NCBI GenBank assembly: GCA_937872445.1
Contig: CALMSL010000004.1
Coordinates: 1-51,837 of the forward strand
DNA from: an uncultured Microbacteriaceae bacterium
GTDB taxonomy: Bacteria; Actinomycetota; Actinomycetes; Actinomycetales; Microbacteriaceae
Direction of reading: 5' to 3'
DNA length: 51,837 nt
Position numbers and translations under genes: made by a program
The notes under the pieces: generated by a model
What the model was told of the DNA's origin: nothing
What the model saw: the letters and a program-made list of their open reading frames with translations, nothing else
Databases searched by the model: none
Shown here: in pieces, positions 15,640 through 24,416 of the stretch
How the letters are laid out: every line of letters begins with the position of its first letter
How positions within the stretch are numbered: the first letter of the stretch is position 1

Positions 15640-17214
15640 TCAGTATTTCGCGGTGAAGGCGAGGAGTTCCGGGCCGCGCTTGTCGAACACGAGTCCGCCG
15701 AGCCAAATACCGCCCCACAGTGCCGCAGCGCCCGTCGCGGTGCCCACGAGCAGTGCCGCGACATGCCAGCCGCCGCCTTCGGCGATCCCGAGAATCGCCA
15801 GAAACACGGTTGGCGCCGTGACCGCCAGCACGCCGAGAAGGGACAGGCCCTGCACCCAGGATGCCGCCCCGGCGCTCGATTGCGGTTGCGCGAAGGGGCT
15901 GTCGCCGGGATGCACGGCCGGGTAGGGGAAGCCGGCGGAGATCACGCTGGAGAGCCCGAGCCCGACCAGGAGCGTGCACAGGCTTACCCCGAGAAGCGAG
16001 GGCACCACCTCCGCCGAACCGAACGCCCAGGCCGAGAGCGGAGTGCCGACCGCGATCACGATGATGCCGAGTGCGAGCGGTGGCACGACGCGGCCAAGGC
16101 GGTCGGCCCGGCCGTCGGTGTTCGCGGCGACATGCAACCACACCGCGGTGTTGTCGTAGGCCACATCGTTGTGCACGGTGCTCCAGGCGAGGAAAAAGCA
16201 CATGACCGGCACCGGCAAAAGAACCAGGAGGTGCAGGGGTACCCCCGCGATCGTGAGTGCGCCGATCATCACGGCGGGAACGATGGGCACGATGACGAGC
16301 GCTGACCGATACCGAGGATCCCTGCCCCAGTAGCTGAGGCTGCGGGCCGCGATGGCGCCCGCCGGGCTCGCCGGGAGCCTCGAGAACCATCCGAGACCGG
16401 TGTAGGCGCGCGTGCGCGAAACTCGCTCCGGCGAAACGAGCATCACCGCGATGAGCCCCCGCCAGGCGAACCACAGCAGAACAACGAATCCCACCGCGAT
16501 CGCAAGCGCACCGGATGCCGGGCCCAGCTCCCCCGCTGCGGCGAGCGCGGGCGCGGCCCACACGGCGCCGAGCGGCGTCCAGGCCGCGACATCCGCGATC
16601 GAGTGAAGAACGGCGAGACCCTGCTTCTCCCAATCCACCGTCACCATGGCGGCGATAAGCGGGGACAGCGCGCTCAGGACAACCAGGGCGATGAGCCCGG
16701 TCGCTTCCCTGGCCCGGCGGGTGGCGAGCAGCAGCGTTGCCACCGTCGTGGTGACCCGGGAACCGAGGATACCGGTGATCACGAGCAGCACCGCGGAAAC
16801 CACGGCGAACGCCGCTGCAGGTCCGTTCCTCGACCAGGTCACCACTTGCGCCGCAGCGATGATCGTCAACACGAGCGCGGGAACGCCGATGAACGCCGCC
16901 GCGGCCAGCCCAGCGGCAAGACGGCCATTCGGGATCCCCAGCAACGAGAATTTGCGCGGATCGATCGTGTCATCGGCACCGAAAACCAGCGGAACAACCA
17001 GAAACCCCACCACGATGAGCGACCCGGCCACAACGACGATGCTCCGCGCCAGGTCGAGCTCGGCGAACCTCAGCGCAACGAGTCCCACAACGCAGGCGAT
17101 TGCCGCCCCGAGCCCGTACAGGAGCCCCACCACCATTCCGAACACCTGCCACGGGCTGCGCCGGAACAGGTTCCCGAGCAGGCGCAGTTTCAGTCCGAGA
17201 AACTGTGCAACCAC
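15640..17214 (-). CDS. ABC exporter membrane protein (about 12 membrane segments)
   Basis: A 524-residue polytopic membrane protein, the permease partner of the ATP-binding protein encoded just upstream (25-bp overlap). Hydrophobic segments are spaced over the whole length in an N-terminal half (about 25-200) and a C-terminal half (about 290-515), suggesting two ABC-2-like permease domains in one chain. A conserved-looking loop reads RDPRYRSALVIVPIVPAVMI. The substrate is not deducible. I recognise the arrangement from other Microbacteriaceae, but no characterised member. Confidence 0.82.
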   Translation of the reverse strand: MVAQFLGLKLRLLGNLFRRSPWQVFGMVVGLLYGLGAAIACVVGLVALRFAELDLARSIVVVAGSLIVVGFLVVPLVFGADDTIDPRKFSLLGIPNGRLAAGLAAAAFIGVPALVLTIIAAAQVVTWSRNGPAAAFAVVSAVLLVITGILGSRVTTTVATLLLATRRAREATGLIALVVLSALSPLIAAMVTVDWEKQGLAVLHSIADVAAWTPLGAVWAAPALAAAGELGPASGALAIAVGFVVLLWFAWRGLIAVMLVSPERVSRTRAYTGLGWFSRLPASPAGAIAARSLSYWGRDPRYRSALVIVPIVPAVMIGALTIAGVPLHLLVLLPVPVMCFFLAWSTVHNDVAYDNTAVWLHVAANTDGRADRLGRVVPPLALGIIVIAVGTPLSAWAFGSAEVVPSLLGVSLCTLLVGLGLSSVISAGFPYPAVHPGDSPFAQPQSSAGAASWVQGLSLLGVLAVTAPTVFLAILGIAEGGGWHVAALLVGTATGAAALWGGIWLGGLVFDKRGPELLAFTAKY

Positions 17215-18149
17215 TCCATGCCCTCCACACTCGTGCGGCCACCCGCAAGTTCCACAAATTTCTCTTCGAGAGTTCCCGAGCCACGAACGTCCTGCACGGT
17301 GCCGGACGCCAGCACGGCACCTTCGACGATGATCGCCACCGAGTCACACACCCGCTCGATCAGATCCATGCTGTGGCTGGACAAAACAACCGTGCCGCCC
17401 GCGGCAACGTACTTTCTCAGAATCTCGATGATGTTCGCCGCAGAAACGGGGTCGACGGACTCGAACGGTTCATCCAGAACGAGCATGCGCGGGGAATGGA
17501 TGAGCGCGGCAGCGAGCGAAAGCTTCTTGGTCATGCCCGCCGAGTAGTCGGCGACGAGCCGGCTGAGCGCGTCATCCAGACCGAACGACGCCGACAGCTG
17601 CCCGATTCGCTCGCGAACCGTTTCGGCGGGAAGCCCGCGCAGCACTCCGACGTAGAAGAGAAGCTGGCTTCCGGTCAGCCGGTCGAACAGCCGGAGCCGA
17701 TCCGGGAGGACGCCCATCTGGCGCTTCGCCGCGGCAGGTTCCTGCCACACGTTTGCGCCATGCACCATGACGGTACCGGCGTCCGGTCGCAGCAGTCCGG
17801 TGATCATCGAGAGGGTCGTCGTCTTTCCGGCGCCATTCGGCCCGACGATGCCGAAAATCGTGCCAGCGCGCACATCCAGATCGATTCCGGCCACCGCCGC
17901 GGTGTTTCCGAAGTTTTTTGCCAGACCCCGCACCTGGAGAACGCGCTCGGCGTCGTCCGGGCCGGCGGATGTCGTCTTCGTCTCGCCGGAAACCTCCGGC
18001 GTCGCGCTCGCCGCCCTGGCGGTCGCGGCCTTCGCCTTGCGCGCCGCAGCCTGGATGGCGCGCTTGTCTTTCGCCGCGTCAGCCTCGAGTTTCTCGATCA
18101 GCACGTCAAATTTGGCGAGGATGCTCTCGGCTGTCTCCACGGAGTCCAC
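17190..18149 (-). CDS. ABC transporter ATP-binding protein with N-terminal extension
   Basis: ATPase of the exporter above. Residues 1-60 are a charged, Ala/Lys-rich helical extension (about 20-48) that is not part of a standard ABC domain. Then come Walker A GPNGAGKTT, the signature YSAGM (Ala in place of the usual Gly), Walker B MLVLDEPFESVDP and the switch His in LSSHSM. GTG 18149 is used here; GTG 18140 has TACGGT 7 nt upstream and may be the leaderless start. It is divergent from the surface-polymer genes. Confidence 0.88.
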   Translation of the reverse strand: MDSVETAESILAKFDVLIEKLEADAAKDKRAIQAAARKAKAATARAASATPEVSGETKTTSAGPDDAERVLQVRGLAKNFGNTAAVAGIDLDVRAGTIFGIVGPNGAGKTTTLSMITGLLRPDAGTVMVHGANVWQEPAAAKRQMGVLPDRLRLFDRLTGSQLLFYVGVLRGLPAETVRERIGQLSASFGLDDALSRLVADYSAGMTKKLSLAAALIHSPRMLVLDEPFESVDPVSAANIIEILRKYVAAGGTVVLSSHSMDLIERVCDSVAIIVEGAVLASGTVQDVRGSGTLEEKFVELAGGRTSVEGMEWLHSFSD

Positions 18150-18342
18150 CGTATCAACCCGATGGTTGCTCTTCGGACGCTGGCGTCACATCATTACGAA
18201 TTGGCCACGACGACTGAGCACTCGCCTCCCCCTCAGGTTGGGCCACTAGAGTGGCAACTGCACGACGAAGTGTCCGCCGTTGTGGCGCGCCCGCAAAATC
18301 GGGGCGAGTCCGACGGCATCCACCGACCTTCAAGGGGCACGA

Positions 18343-19035
18343 ATGACCATCCAGATAGTAATCCTCGCTGCCGGGATGGGCAGCAGGCTGGGTCGGTCAT
18401 TGCCTAAGCCGCTCACCGAGTTGGGCGACGGTCGCACCATCATGCAGCAGCAGTTCGACAACATCGCCTTCGCGTTCGGCACGAACGCGAAGGTCACCGT
18501 CGTCGTCGGCTACAAACTCGAGCACATTATCGAAGCGTTTCCGAGCGCGTCTTTCGTCTACAACGAGCAGTACGACCAAACAAACACCTCCAAGAGCCTC
18601 CTGCGTGCTCTTCGCGCGTCATCCCCCGGCGGTGTGCTGTGGATGAACGGTGACGTCGTTTTTGACCCTGAAGCTCTGGAACGTGCCGCCGTGATGGTTG
18701 CGCGAGACCAGTCGTTTGTCTCCGTGAATACCGCGAGGGTTTCGGATGAGGAAGTCAAGTACACGACCGATTCGAGCGGCCACATCCGCGAACTTTCCAA
18801 GATCGTGAAAGGCGGACTCGGGGAGGCCGTCGGCATCAATTACATTTCGCGGGATGGCAAGGCGGCGCTCCTGCGTCAGTTGAACCGCGTGAACGATCTC
18901 GACTACTTCGAACGCGGTGTAGAACTTGCCATCGAGGAGGACGGCCTGCTCGTGGAACCCCTCGACATCTCGGATTTGTATGCGGTGGAAGTCGACTTTG
19001 CGGAAGATCTGGAGCGCGCGAACCTGTTCGTGTGA
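18343..19035 (+). CDS. Sugar-1-phosphate/choline-phosphate cytidylyltransferase-like nucleotidyltransferase
   Basis: A 230-residue nucleotidyltransferase with the signature LAAGMGSRLGRSLPKPLTEL. MNGDVVF contains the metal-binding Asp, VKGGLGEAVGINYIS follows, and a second Asp lies in the C-terminal VEVDFAEDL. It most resembles LicC-type enzymes that make CDP-activated alcohols or sugars; which nucleotide and which head group are not certain. ATG 18343 has AAGGGG 5 nt upstream. It is followed directly by the polymer exporter genes, so the activated product probably feeds a wall polymer. Confidence 0.8.
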   Translation: MTIQIVILAAGMGSRLGRSLPKPLTELGDGRTIMQQQFDNIAFAFGTNAKVTVVVGYKLEHIIEAFPSASFVYNEQYDQTNTSKSLLRALRASSPGGVLWMNGDVVFDPEALERAAVMVARDQSFVSVNTARVSDEEVKYTTDSSGHIRELSKIVKGGLGEAVGINYISRDGKAALLRQLNRVNDLDYFERGVELAIEEDGLLVEPLDISDLYAVEVDFAEDLERANLFV

Positions 19036-19058
19036 CTTTGGGGCAATAACATAGGGGC

Positions 19059-19856
19059 GTGTCTGCCACAGTAATTCAACGCCCGACGTGGTCCCCTCTC
19101 GAGCGATATCGGCATTCCCTGTGGCTCCTCACCGTCCGTGATTTGCGGGTGCGGTATTCGACGTCGGTGCTCGGCTACTTGTGGTCCATCCTCGATCCGC
19201 TCGTCATGGCGGCCATCTACTGGTTCGTGTTCACCCAGGTGTTCCATCGAGAGGTGGGCGAGCAACCGTACATCGTGTTCCTGCTCTCCGCCCTCCTGCC
19301 GTGGATGTGGTTCAACGGCGCGGTCGGGGACTGCACGAGAGCGTTCCTGCGGGAGGCGCGGCTCATCCGGTCGACGAAAATCCCCCGCACGATCTGGGTG
19401 AATCGTCTCGTGCTTTCCAAGGGGATCGAGTTCCTGGCGAGCATCCCTGTGCTGGCGTTGTTTGCCGTCTTCACCGGAGCGCAGTTGCAGTGGCAGGTCG
19501 TGTTTTTCCCGCTGGCCATTGCGTTGCAAACCCTGCTGCTCGTCGGGGTGGGGCTGATCGTCGCGCCGCTCGTGGTGTTTTTCCGCGATCTGGAGCGAGC
19601 GGTGAAGCTCATCCTGCGATTCCTGTTTTATGCCAGCCCCATCATTTACGGACTCAACAACCTTCCGCACGGCTTCGACCGGATTGCCGCGTTCAACCCG
19701 CTCTCCGGGATCTTCGCCCTGTACCGCAGCGCGTTCTTCCCTGAGCAACTCAACTGGTATCCGGTTATCGCTGGCACCGGCGTGAGCCTGGCCCTGCTCG
19801 CGATCGGTTTTGCCGTGTTCCGCCTCACGGAGCGTTCCGTGCTGAAGGAGATCTAG
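19059..19856 (+). CDS. Polysaccharide/teichoic acid ABC exporter permease (TagG/Wzm-like)
   Basis: Membrane half of a polymer exporter. The 265-residue ABC-2 permease has six membrane segments; it carries LTVRDLRVRYSTSVLGYLWS at the N terminus and SPIIYGLNNLP near the end. GTG 19059 is preceded at 6 nt by TAACAT, so it may have its own leaderless transcript, although it lies only 23 bp after the previous gene. The ATP-binding partner follows with a 1-bp overlap (TAGTG). Confidence 0.9.
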   Translation: MSATVIQRPTWSPLERYRHSLWLLTVRDLRVRYSTSVLGYLWSILDPLVMAAIYWFVFTQVFHREVGEQPYIVFLLSALLPWMWFNGAVGDCTRAFLREARLIRSTKIPRTIWVNRLVLSKGIEFLASIPVLALFAVFTGAQLQWQVVFFPLAIALQTLLLVGVGLIVAPLVVFFRDLERAVKLILRFLFYASPIIYGLNNLPHGFDRIAAFNPLSGIFALYRSAFFPEQLNWYPVIAGTGVSLALLAIGFAVFRLTERSVLKEI

Positions 19857-20620
19857 TGGCACATCCCAGTGCATCGCCGCGAAGCGTCATCGAGGTCCTC
19901 GACGCCGGCATTCGGTTTCGCCGCAACCGGCATTCGCGCCGAAACTTCAAGGACCTGTTTGCTTCCCGCACCCGACGCATCCGGCCGAGCGAATTCTGGG
20001 CTTTGCGGAACATCACGTTCACCGTTGCCGAGGGCGAGGCCATCGGCGTCGTCGGGCGCAACGGTCAGGGCAAGTCGACTCTTCTCAAACTTGTGACGGG
20101 AGTGCTGCTGCCGGATGAAGGCACCGTGCACGTCCATGCGGGGGTCGCGCCCCTCATCGAAATCACGGGCGGGTTCGTGGAGGACCTTACCGTGCGCGAC
20201 AACGTGAATCTCATGTCGGGCCTGCACGGCATGAAGCGCGACGAGATCACCGCGCGGTTCGACGAGATCATCGACTTCGCCGAGATCGGGGACTTCCTCG
20301 ACACGCCATACAAACACCTCTCCAGCGGCATGAAGGTGCGCCTTGCGTTCTCCGTGATCTCCCGGCTGGAGGAACCGATCCTCCTCGTGGATGAGGTGCT
20401 GGCCGTCGGGGACAAGGCGTTCCGCGAAAAGTGCTATCGCCGCATCGAGGAGTTGCTCGCTGGCGGGCGAACACTGTTCTTCGTCTCGCACAACGAACAA
20501 GACCTGAAACGATTCTGTTCGCGCGGGCTCTACCTTGACGGGGGTTCTCTCGTGCTGGACGCCCCGATCGCGGACGTGCTCGACCGGTACAACGCCGACT
20601 ACGGGCTCGTGACGCAGTAG
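19856..20620 (+). CDS. Polysaccharide/teichoic acid ABC exporter ATP-binding protein (TagH/Wzt-like)
   Basis: ATPase subunit of the TagGH/Wzm-Wzt-type exporter. The 254 residues contain FWALRNITFTVAEGEAIGVV, Walker A GRNGQGKST, VAPLIEITGGFVEDLTVRDN (typical of polymer exporters), signature LSSGMKVRLAF, Walker B PILLVDEVLAVGD and switch His in FVSHNEQD. It has no C-terminal carbohydrate-binding extension, so export is probably not coupled to recognition of a capped chain end. It starts with GTG at the permease stop. Confidence 0.92.
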   Translation: MAHPSASPRSVIEVLDAGIRFRRNRHSRRNFKDLFASRTRRIRPSEFWALRNITFTVAEGEAIGVVGRNGQGKSTLLKLVTGVLLPDEGTVHVHAGVAPLIEITGGFVEDLTVRDNVNLMSGLHGMKRDEITARFDEIIDFAEIGDFLDTPYKHLSSGMKVRLAFSVISRLEEPILLVDEVLAVGDKAFREKCYRRIEELLAGGRTLFFVSHNEQDLKRFCSRGLYLDGGSLVLDAPIADVLDRYNADYGLVTQ

Positions 20621-20623
20621 CTT

Positions 20624-21004
20624 TCAGTTCGGCGCGTACGCCCAGCATTCCGCCTCGGCGACCGCGCCCATGGCGAGCCCGCCCGCGCCGAACGCACTGC
20701 GGGAGGGAAGCCGTTCAGGGTCGAAATACTCGAGGTAGATCGCGTTGAAGTCGCTCCAGCGCGACATGTCGCCGAGCATGATCGTCGCCTTGAACACGCT
20801 GGACATGGTCAGCCCGACGCCCTCCAACGTGTGCGAAATGTTGTCCATCAGCTGCCGAATCTGCGCGTCGAACCCCTCCACGAGGGTGCCATCCGGGCGC
20901 ATCCCCATTTGCCCCGACAGGTATAGCACATCCCCCACCCGCACCGCGGCTGAGAACGGAAGCGGCGCGGAGGCCTTGATGAACTCGATAGGCGGGCGAT
21001 CCAT
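20624..21004 (-). CDS. RidA family protein (enamine/imine deaminase)
   Basis: Soluble 126-residue member of the RidA (YjgF/YER057c) family, whose best-known members hydrolyse reactive 2-aminoacrylate and related imines. Family features are LPFSAAVRVGDVLYLSGQMG, QLMDNISHTLEGVGLTMSSVFKATIML, DFNAIYLEYF and the carboxylate-binding Arg in LPSRSAFG. ATG 21004 has a strong AAGGAG site. The enzyme specificity cannot be told; it is followed by a hydrolase gene upstream on the same strand. Confidence 0.9.
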   Translation of the reverse strand: MDRPPIEFIKASAPLPFSAAVRVGDVLYLSGQMGMRPDGTLVEGFDAQIRQLMDNISHTLEGVGLTMSSVFKATIMLGDMSRWSDFNAIYLEYFDPERLPSRSAFGAGGLAMGAVAEAECWAYAPN

Positions 21005-21024
21005 GGTTCTCCTTCGGTTGACGG

Positions 21025-21846
21025 TCAGTGGTGTTGCGAAAGAAAATCGTCCACAACGGCATTCCAGGTATCCGGATCCTCGAAGTACGGCGAATGGCCA
21101 AGGCCCGGCAGTTCGACGATCGTGGAGCGCGTGAGCCACGTTGCCGCCGTCCGCAGGAGCGCCGGAGTCATGAGCCCGTCGAGTTCCCCTGCGATGAACA
21201 GCACGGGAAGATCCAGCGCGCGAATCGCGGCATCATCGAACGTGGTTTCCGCGAGGAGACGCATAAGCTCGGCATCCGTCGGGCGGTTCCCGAACGTGCC
21301 GAGCGCCTGATACAGGTATGCGCGGGCCGGGTCGAGCCGAAGCAGACGCTCCCCGATCGCCGGATGCTGGCCCAGCGGGAGCACCGCGCGCCGAAGCGTC
21401 GCCGCCTCGCCCGCATTCGGGGCGGCGGGCGGGAGAGCCGGCGCGCCACTCTGCACCGGGATGCCGCCGGTCGTGCACGCCAGCACAAGGGAGCGTACGC
21501 GGTCAGGCACGGCGAGCGCCGCGCCCAGCGACGCCCATCCGCCCATCGACTGGCCGATCAGGGTGGTTTCAGCCACCCCAAGGTGGTCCATGAGCGCGAC
21601 CAGGTCGGACACGGCGTTCACCGGCCCATGGCTGCCCGTCACGTTCGTCGACCGGCCGAACCCGCGCTGGTCCCACGTGATCACGCGGTGGTCGCGCGCG
21701 AAGAACGGCACCTGCTGGTACCAAACGGCCGCGTTGCCGCCGAGGCCATGACTCAGGATGAGATCCGGGCCTTCGCCCGCGGTTTCGAACCACAACCGCT
21801 CGCCATCGCCCACGTCGAGGAAGCCCTCGGTTCTCGGAATGCTCAT
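21025..21846 (-). CDS. Alpha/beta hydrolase
   Basis: A 273-residue alpha/beta-fold hydrolase with oxyanion region LSHGLGGNAAVW, nucleophile elbow GQSMGG, catalytic Asp in AGELDG and His in PGLGHSPYF. The arrangement resembles lactone or ester hydrolases (3-oxoadipate enol-lactonase/haloperoxidase-like), but the substrate is not known. ATG 21846 has GAAGGG upstream; an ATG at 21873 is possible. It lies 20 bp before ridA in the same direction, so the two may be co-transcribed. Confidence 0.85.
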   Translation of the reverse strand: MSIPRTEGFLDVGDGERLWFETAGEGPDLILSHGLGGNAAVWYQQVPFFARDHRVITWDQRGFGRSTNVTGSHGPVNAVSDLVALMDHLGVAETTLIGQSMGGWASLGAALAVPDRVRSLVLACTTGGIPVQSGAPALPPAAPNAGEAATLRRAVLPLGQHPAIGERLLRLDPARAYLYQALGTFGNRPTDAELMRLLAETTFDDAAIRALDLPVLFIAGELDGLMTPALLRTAATWLTRSTIVELPGLGHSPYFEDPDTWNAVVDDFLSQHH

Positions 21847-21946
21847 GCGCTGCGGACCCTTCACCGTGACCATCCGGGACCCGCGGCGGCGCTTGCCCCG
21901 TTCGCCCGAGTGGTTCCACCTCAGCCTATCGAGAGCAACCGGAGTC

Positions 21947-22297
21947 TCAGAGCGACAAGTGAAGCCGAAGCGCGGCATCCACTTTGCGCACGAGCGGCAT
22001 CGGCAGCGTGGCAATGTGGCGGACCAGTCGTGCCGTACTGATCGAACGGACCTGTTCCGCCTGAGCCTTCGATGGTACTGGCAATCCGGACTCCTCCGGA
22101 GTGAGCAACACCTGAAACGGGTATACCGATCTCACATTCGACGTCACGGGGACCACTGTCACGACTCCCGAGCCTCGCCGGTTGGCCGAATCATTCGCCG
22201 CGTTGCTGCTCACGATCACCACCGGGCGGACTTTGCCCTGTTCGGAGCCAAAAACCGGGTCGAGTGAAGCCAAATAGATCTGGCCGCGAGCGATCAC
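21947..22297 (-). CDS. mazF: MazF-type endoribonuclease toxin
   Basis: Type II toxin of 116 residues in the MazF/PemK family: RGQIYLASLDPVFGSEQGKVRPVVIVSSN, VPVTSNVRSVYPFQVLL and DQVRSIS-like EQVRSISTARLVRH, with the conserved Arg of the KVRPVV segment. It cleaves RNA at short motifs; the motif cannot be predicted. It overlaps the antitoxin gene by 4 bp (ATGA), so the two are translationally coupled. Confidence 0.93.
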   Translation of the reverse strand: MIARGQIYLASLDPVFGSEQGKVRPVVIVSSNAANDSANRRGSGVVTVVPVTSNVRSVYPFQVLLTPEESGLPVPSKAQAEQVRSISTARLVRHIATLPMPLVRKVDAALRLHLSL

Positions 22298-22521
22298 GAC
22301 GAGCGTGCCACGCCGTCACCTGCGACGCTCTCCCAGAGCGCATCCTCACCCGACTGCTCCCATTCTTCCCATGCCGTGGCATACGAATCAGTCATCGACG
22401 CTTCGCGCAGAACCGTCACTGCCGCAGACAAGGCTGCCGACCGCGACGGGTAAACGCCGGAACGGGTCTGCTCGTCCAAAAACTCGACCACCTCGGGCGG
22501 CAGGCTCACACTCACCTTCAT
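22294..22521 (-). CDS. mazE: MazE-type antitoxin (ribbon-helix-helix)
   Basis: A 75-residue antitoxin with an N-terminal ribbon-helix-helix DNA-binding domain (MKVSVSLPPEVVEFLDEQTR, SRSAALSAAVTVLRE) and an acidic C-terminal tail (YATAWEEWEQSGED) that would bind MazF. TAGCAT lies 7 nt before ATG, implying a leaderless operon transcript. A 20-bp perfect inverted repeat covers the -35 region, a likely autoregulatory site. Confidence 0.9.
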   Translation of the reverse strand: MKVSVSLPPEVVEFLDEQTRSGVYPSRSAALSAAVTVLREASMTDSYATAWEEWEQSGEDALWESVAGDGVARSS

Positions 22522-22528
22522 ACTGACA

Positions 22529-22558
22529 ATGCTACCGCATTCCTACCATAGTAGGAAT
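22529..22558 (-). promoter_or_regulatory. mazEF promoter and autoregulatory operator
   Basis: -10 TAGCAT (22534-22529) and a weak -35 TTCCTA (22557-22552) are 17 bp apart. The perfect inverted repeat ATTCCTAC-CATA-GTAGGAAT (22539-22558) covers the -35, so a bound MazE/MazEF complex would block polymerase. Confidence 0.65.
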
Positions 22559-22624
22559 CCATGGTCCCGGCGGCCACTGATTTCCGATTGCGTAGGATTG
22601 GTTCCCCGGACGAGAGAGGATGCA

Positions 22625-23452
22625 GTGAAGACAACCGACGTGGTGCGCTCTGCCGAATCCCCGATGGCCGTAACAGGCTTCGACCGGCTGCTGACGACGC
22701 AACGGCCCGTCGTGCTCGCGCACATCCGGGGGATCCGCAAGCGGCACCCGGATGCCAGGCCCGCCCGCGTCATCCAGATTCTGGAGCGACGCTACCTTGC
22801 CGCGGTCACGACCGGTGGCGCCGGTGTCGGTGCGGCGGCGGTCATTCCGGGCGTGGGCACGGGAGTGAGTCTCGTGCTCACCGGCGTCGAGACCGCCGGG
22901 TTCCTGGAGACAAGTGCCCTGTTCGCCCAATCCGTGACCGAAATCCACGGAATCGCCGTCACCGACCCTGACCGCGCCCGCACCATCGTCATGGCCATGA
23001 TGCTGGGGACGTCCGGCGCCGACCTCGTGCGCAACCTCGCCGCGCAAGCGACAGGCAAGGGCATCCCGCAGACGAAGTTCTGGGGCGACGTGATCGGCAG
23101 GAACGTGCCGCAGGCGTTCGTGGGGCAGATCGCCGACACGATGCAGAAGGCGTTCCTGCGGCGATTCACGCGCAACACGGCGACCGGCGCCGTCGGCCGG
23201 CTCCTGCCTTTCGGCATCGGCGCGGTCGTCGGGGGCACTGCGAACAACATGCTCGGACGCAAAGTGGTCACGAGCTCGCGGGCGGCGTTCGGGCCGATCC
23301 CTGACGACTTCCCGCCGAACCTCGAGCCGCGCGCGAAGACCCCCAAATCTGCAAAGGGCGGCACCCAGAAGCTGTCCCAATTCGCTCACCCGTTGAAGCA
23401 GCTGACGCGACTCGACCCGCGAAAAAGACAGGGCGGCCGGGACGAGGCCTGA
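22625..23452 (+). CDS. Conserved actinobacterial protein with glycine-rich hydrophobic core (function unknown)
   Basis: A 275-residue protein with two Gly/Ala/Val-rich hydrophobic stretches: VTTGGAGVGAAAVIPGVGTG at about 65-90 and LLPFGIGAVVGGTANNML at about 200-220. A basic, Pro/Lys-rich tail ends in RLDPRKRQGGRDEA. The pattern is somewhat like EcsC-type membrane-associated proteins, but I cannot assign a family with confidence. GTG 22625 has AGAGGA 5 nt upstream. It is divergent from mazEF. Confidence 0.75.
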   Translation: MKTTDVVRSAESPMAVTGFDRLLTTQRPVVLAHIRGIRKRHPDARPARVIQILERRYLAAVTTGGAGVGAAAVIPGVGTGVSLVLTGVETAGFLETSALFAQSVTEIHGIAVTDPDRARTIVMAMMLGTSGADLVRNLAAQATGKGIPQTKFWGDVIGRNVPQAFVGQIADTMQKAFLRRFTRNTATGAVGRLLPFGIGAVVGGTANNMLGRKVVTSSRAAFGPIPDDFPPNLEPRAKTPKSAKGGTQKLSQFAHPLKQLTRLDPRKRQGGRDEA

Positions 23453-23587
23453 CGCGGGGATACGACATCGCCGGCAGGAATCGCAACACGAACCACATAC
23501 TCAGTTGGCTCACATTTTTTGTTCAGTTTCACGGTGGAGGATGTAGCCATTCCTCATATTGACGCCGACGAACGGATCGCCCGTTAC

Positions 23588-23606
23588 GGTTCCCGCGCGG
23601 GGAACC
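23588..23606 (+). other. Hairpin in the leader of the polyprenol-P-mannose synthase gene
   Basis: GGTTCCC (23588-23594) and GGGAACC (23600-23606) form a perfect 7-bp stem around GCGCG, 34 bp before the ATG at 23640. The 187-bp gap around it shows no other clear gene or promoter. It could affect translation or mark a terminator for the upstream gene, but there is no U-tract. Confidence 0.3.
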
Positions 23607-23639
23607 CCAACGTCAAGAAATCTGTTCTGGAGGCGGAAT

Positions 23640-24416
23640 ATGGACCCCACGCTCGTCATACTTCCGACGTACAACGAACGCGAGAACATTGAAAATCTCG
23701 CGAATCGGGTCCTCGCCGCCATCCCCGAAGTGCACATTCTCATCGTTGACGACAACTCCCCCGACGGGACCGGCCGGATTGCCGATGGCCTGGCCGAATC
23801 CAATTCCCACATCCACGTACTGCACAGACTGGACAAGAGCGGATTGGGCGCCGCGTATCGCGCCGGATTCGCGTGGGGGCTCGACGCCGGATTCACGGTC
23901 CTGGTCGAATTGGACGCCGACGGATCCCATCAGCCTGAGCAACTTCACCGATTGCTCGATCGCGTTTCGACGGCCGACCTTGTTCTGGGTTCTCGATGGG
24001 TTCGCGGTGGGGAGGTCAAGGATTGGGCACCGAACCGAATCCTGCTCTCGCGGGCCGGAAGCCTGTACGCACGGGTCGCATTGGGGCTCCCTTTCCGGGA
24101 CATCACCGGCGGTTATCGCGCCTTCACGGCACACGCCCTCGAGGTCATTGACTTCGCGTCCGTAAGCAGCCAGGGTTACTGCTTCCAAATCGACATGTTG
24201 TGGCGGGCGCATCGGGCGGGCCTGGCGGTCGCAGAGGTTCCGATAACCTTCGTTGAACGCGAATTCGGCACGTCAAAGATGAGTTCGGCGATCGTCCTGG
24301 AAGCGATCCTCAGGGTGACCTATTGGGGCCTCACGGCTCTGCCCGCACGGTTGCGCGGGCGGCGTTTCACGCCCACAACGGCGGTGGTCGATGGCGAACA
24401 TGTTCAGGTTGGCTAA
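23640..24416 (+). CDS. Polyprenol monophosphomannose synthase (GT2)
   Basis: Transfers mannose from GDP-mannose to polyprenyl phosphate, giving the lipid donor used by GT-C mannosyltransferases outside the membrane. The 258 residues show VILPTYNERENIENL, the acidic VDDNSPDGT, and the DxD-like metal site VELDADGSHQPE, followed by DLVLGSRWVRGG and DITGGYRAF typical of the DPM1/Ppm1 group. ATG 23640 has GGAGG about 6 nt upstream. The next gene (GtrA) overlaps it and the GT39 gene is adjacent. Confidence 0.92.
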   Translation: MDPTLVILPTYNERENIENLANRVLAAIPEVHILIVDDNSPDGTGRIADGLAESNSHIHVLHRLDKSGLGAAYRAGFAWGLDAGFTVLVELDADGSHQPEQLHRLLDRVSTADLVLGSRWVRGGEVKDWAPNRILLSRAGSLYARVALGLPFRDITGGYRAFTAHALEVIDFASVSSQGYCFQIDMLWRAHRAGLAVAEVPITFVEREFGTSKMSSAIVLEAILRVTYWGLTALPARLRGRRFTPTTAVVDGEHVQVG

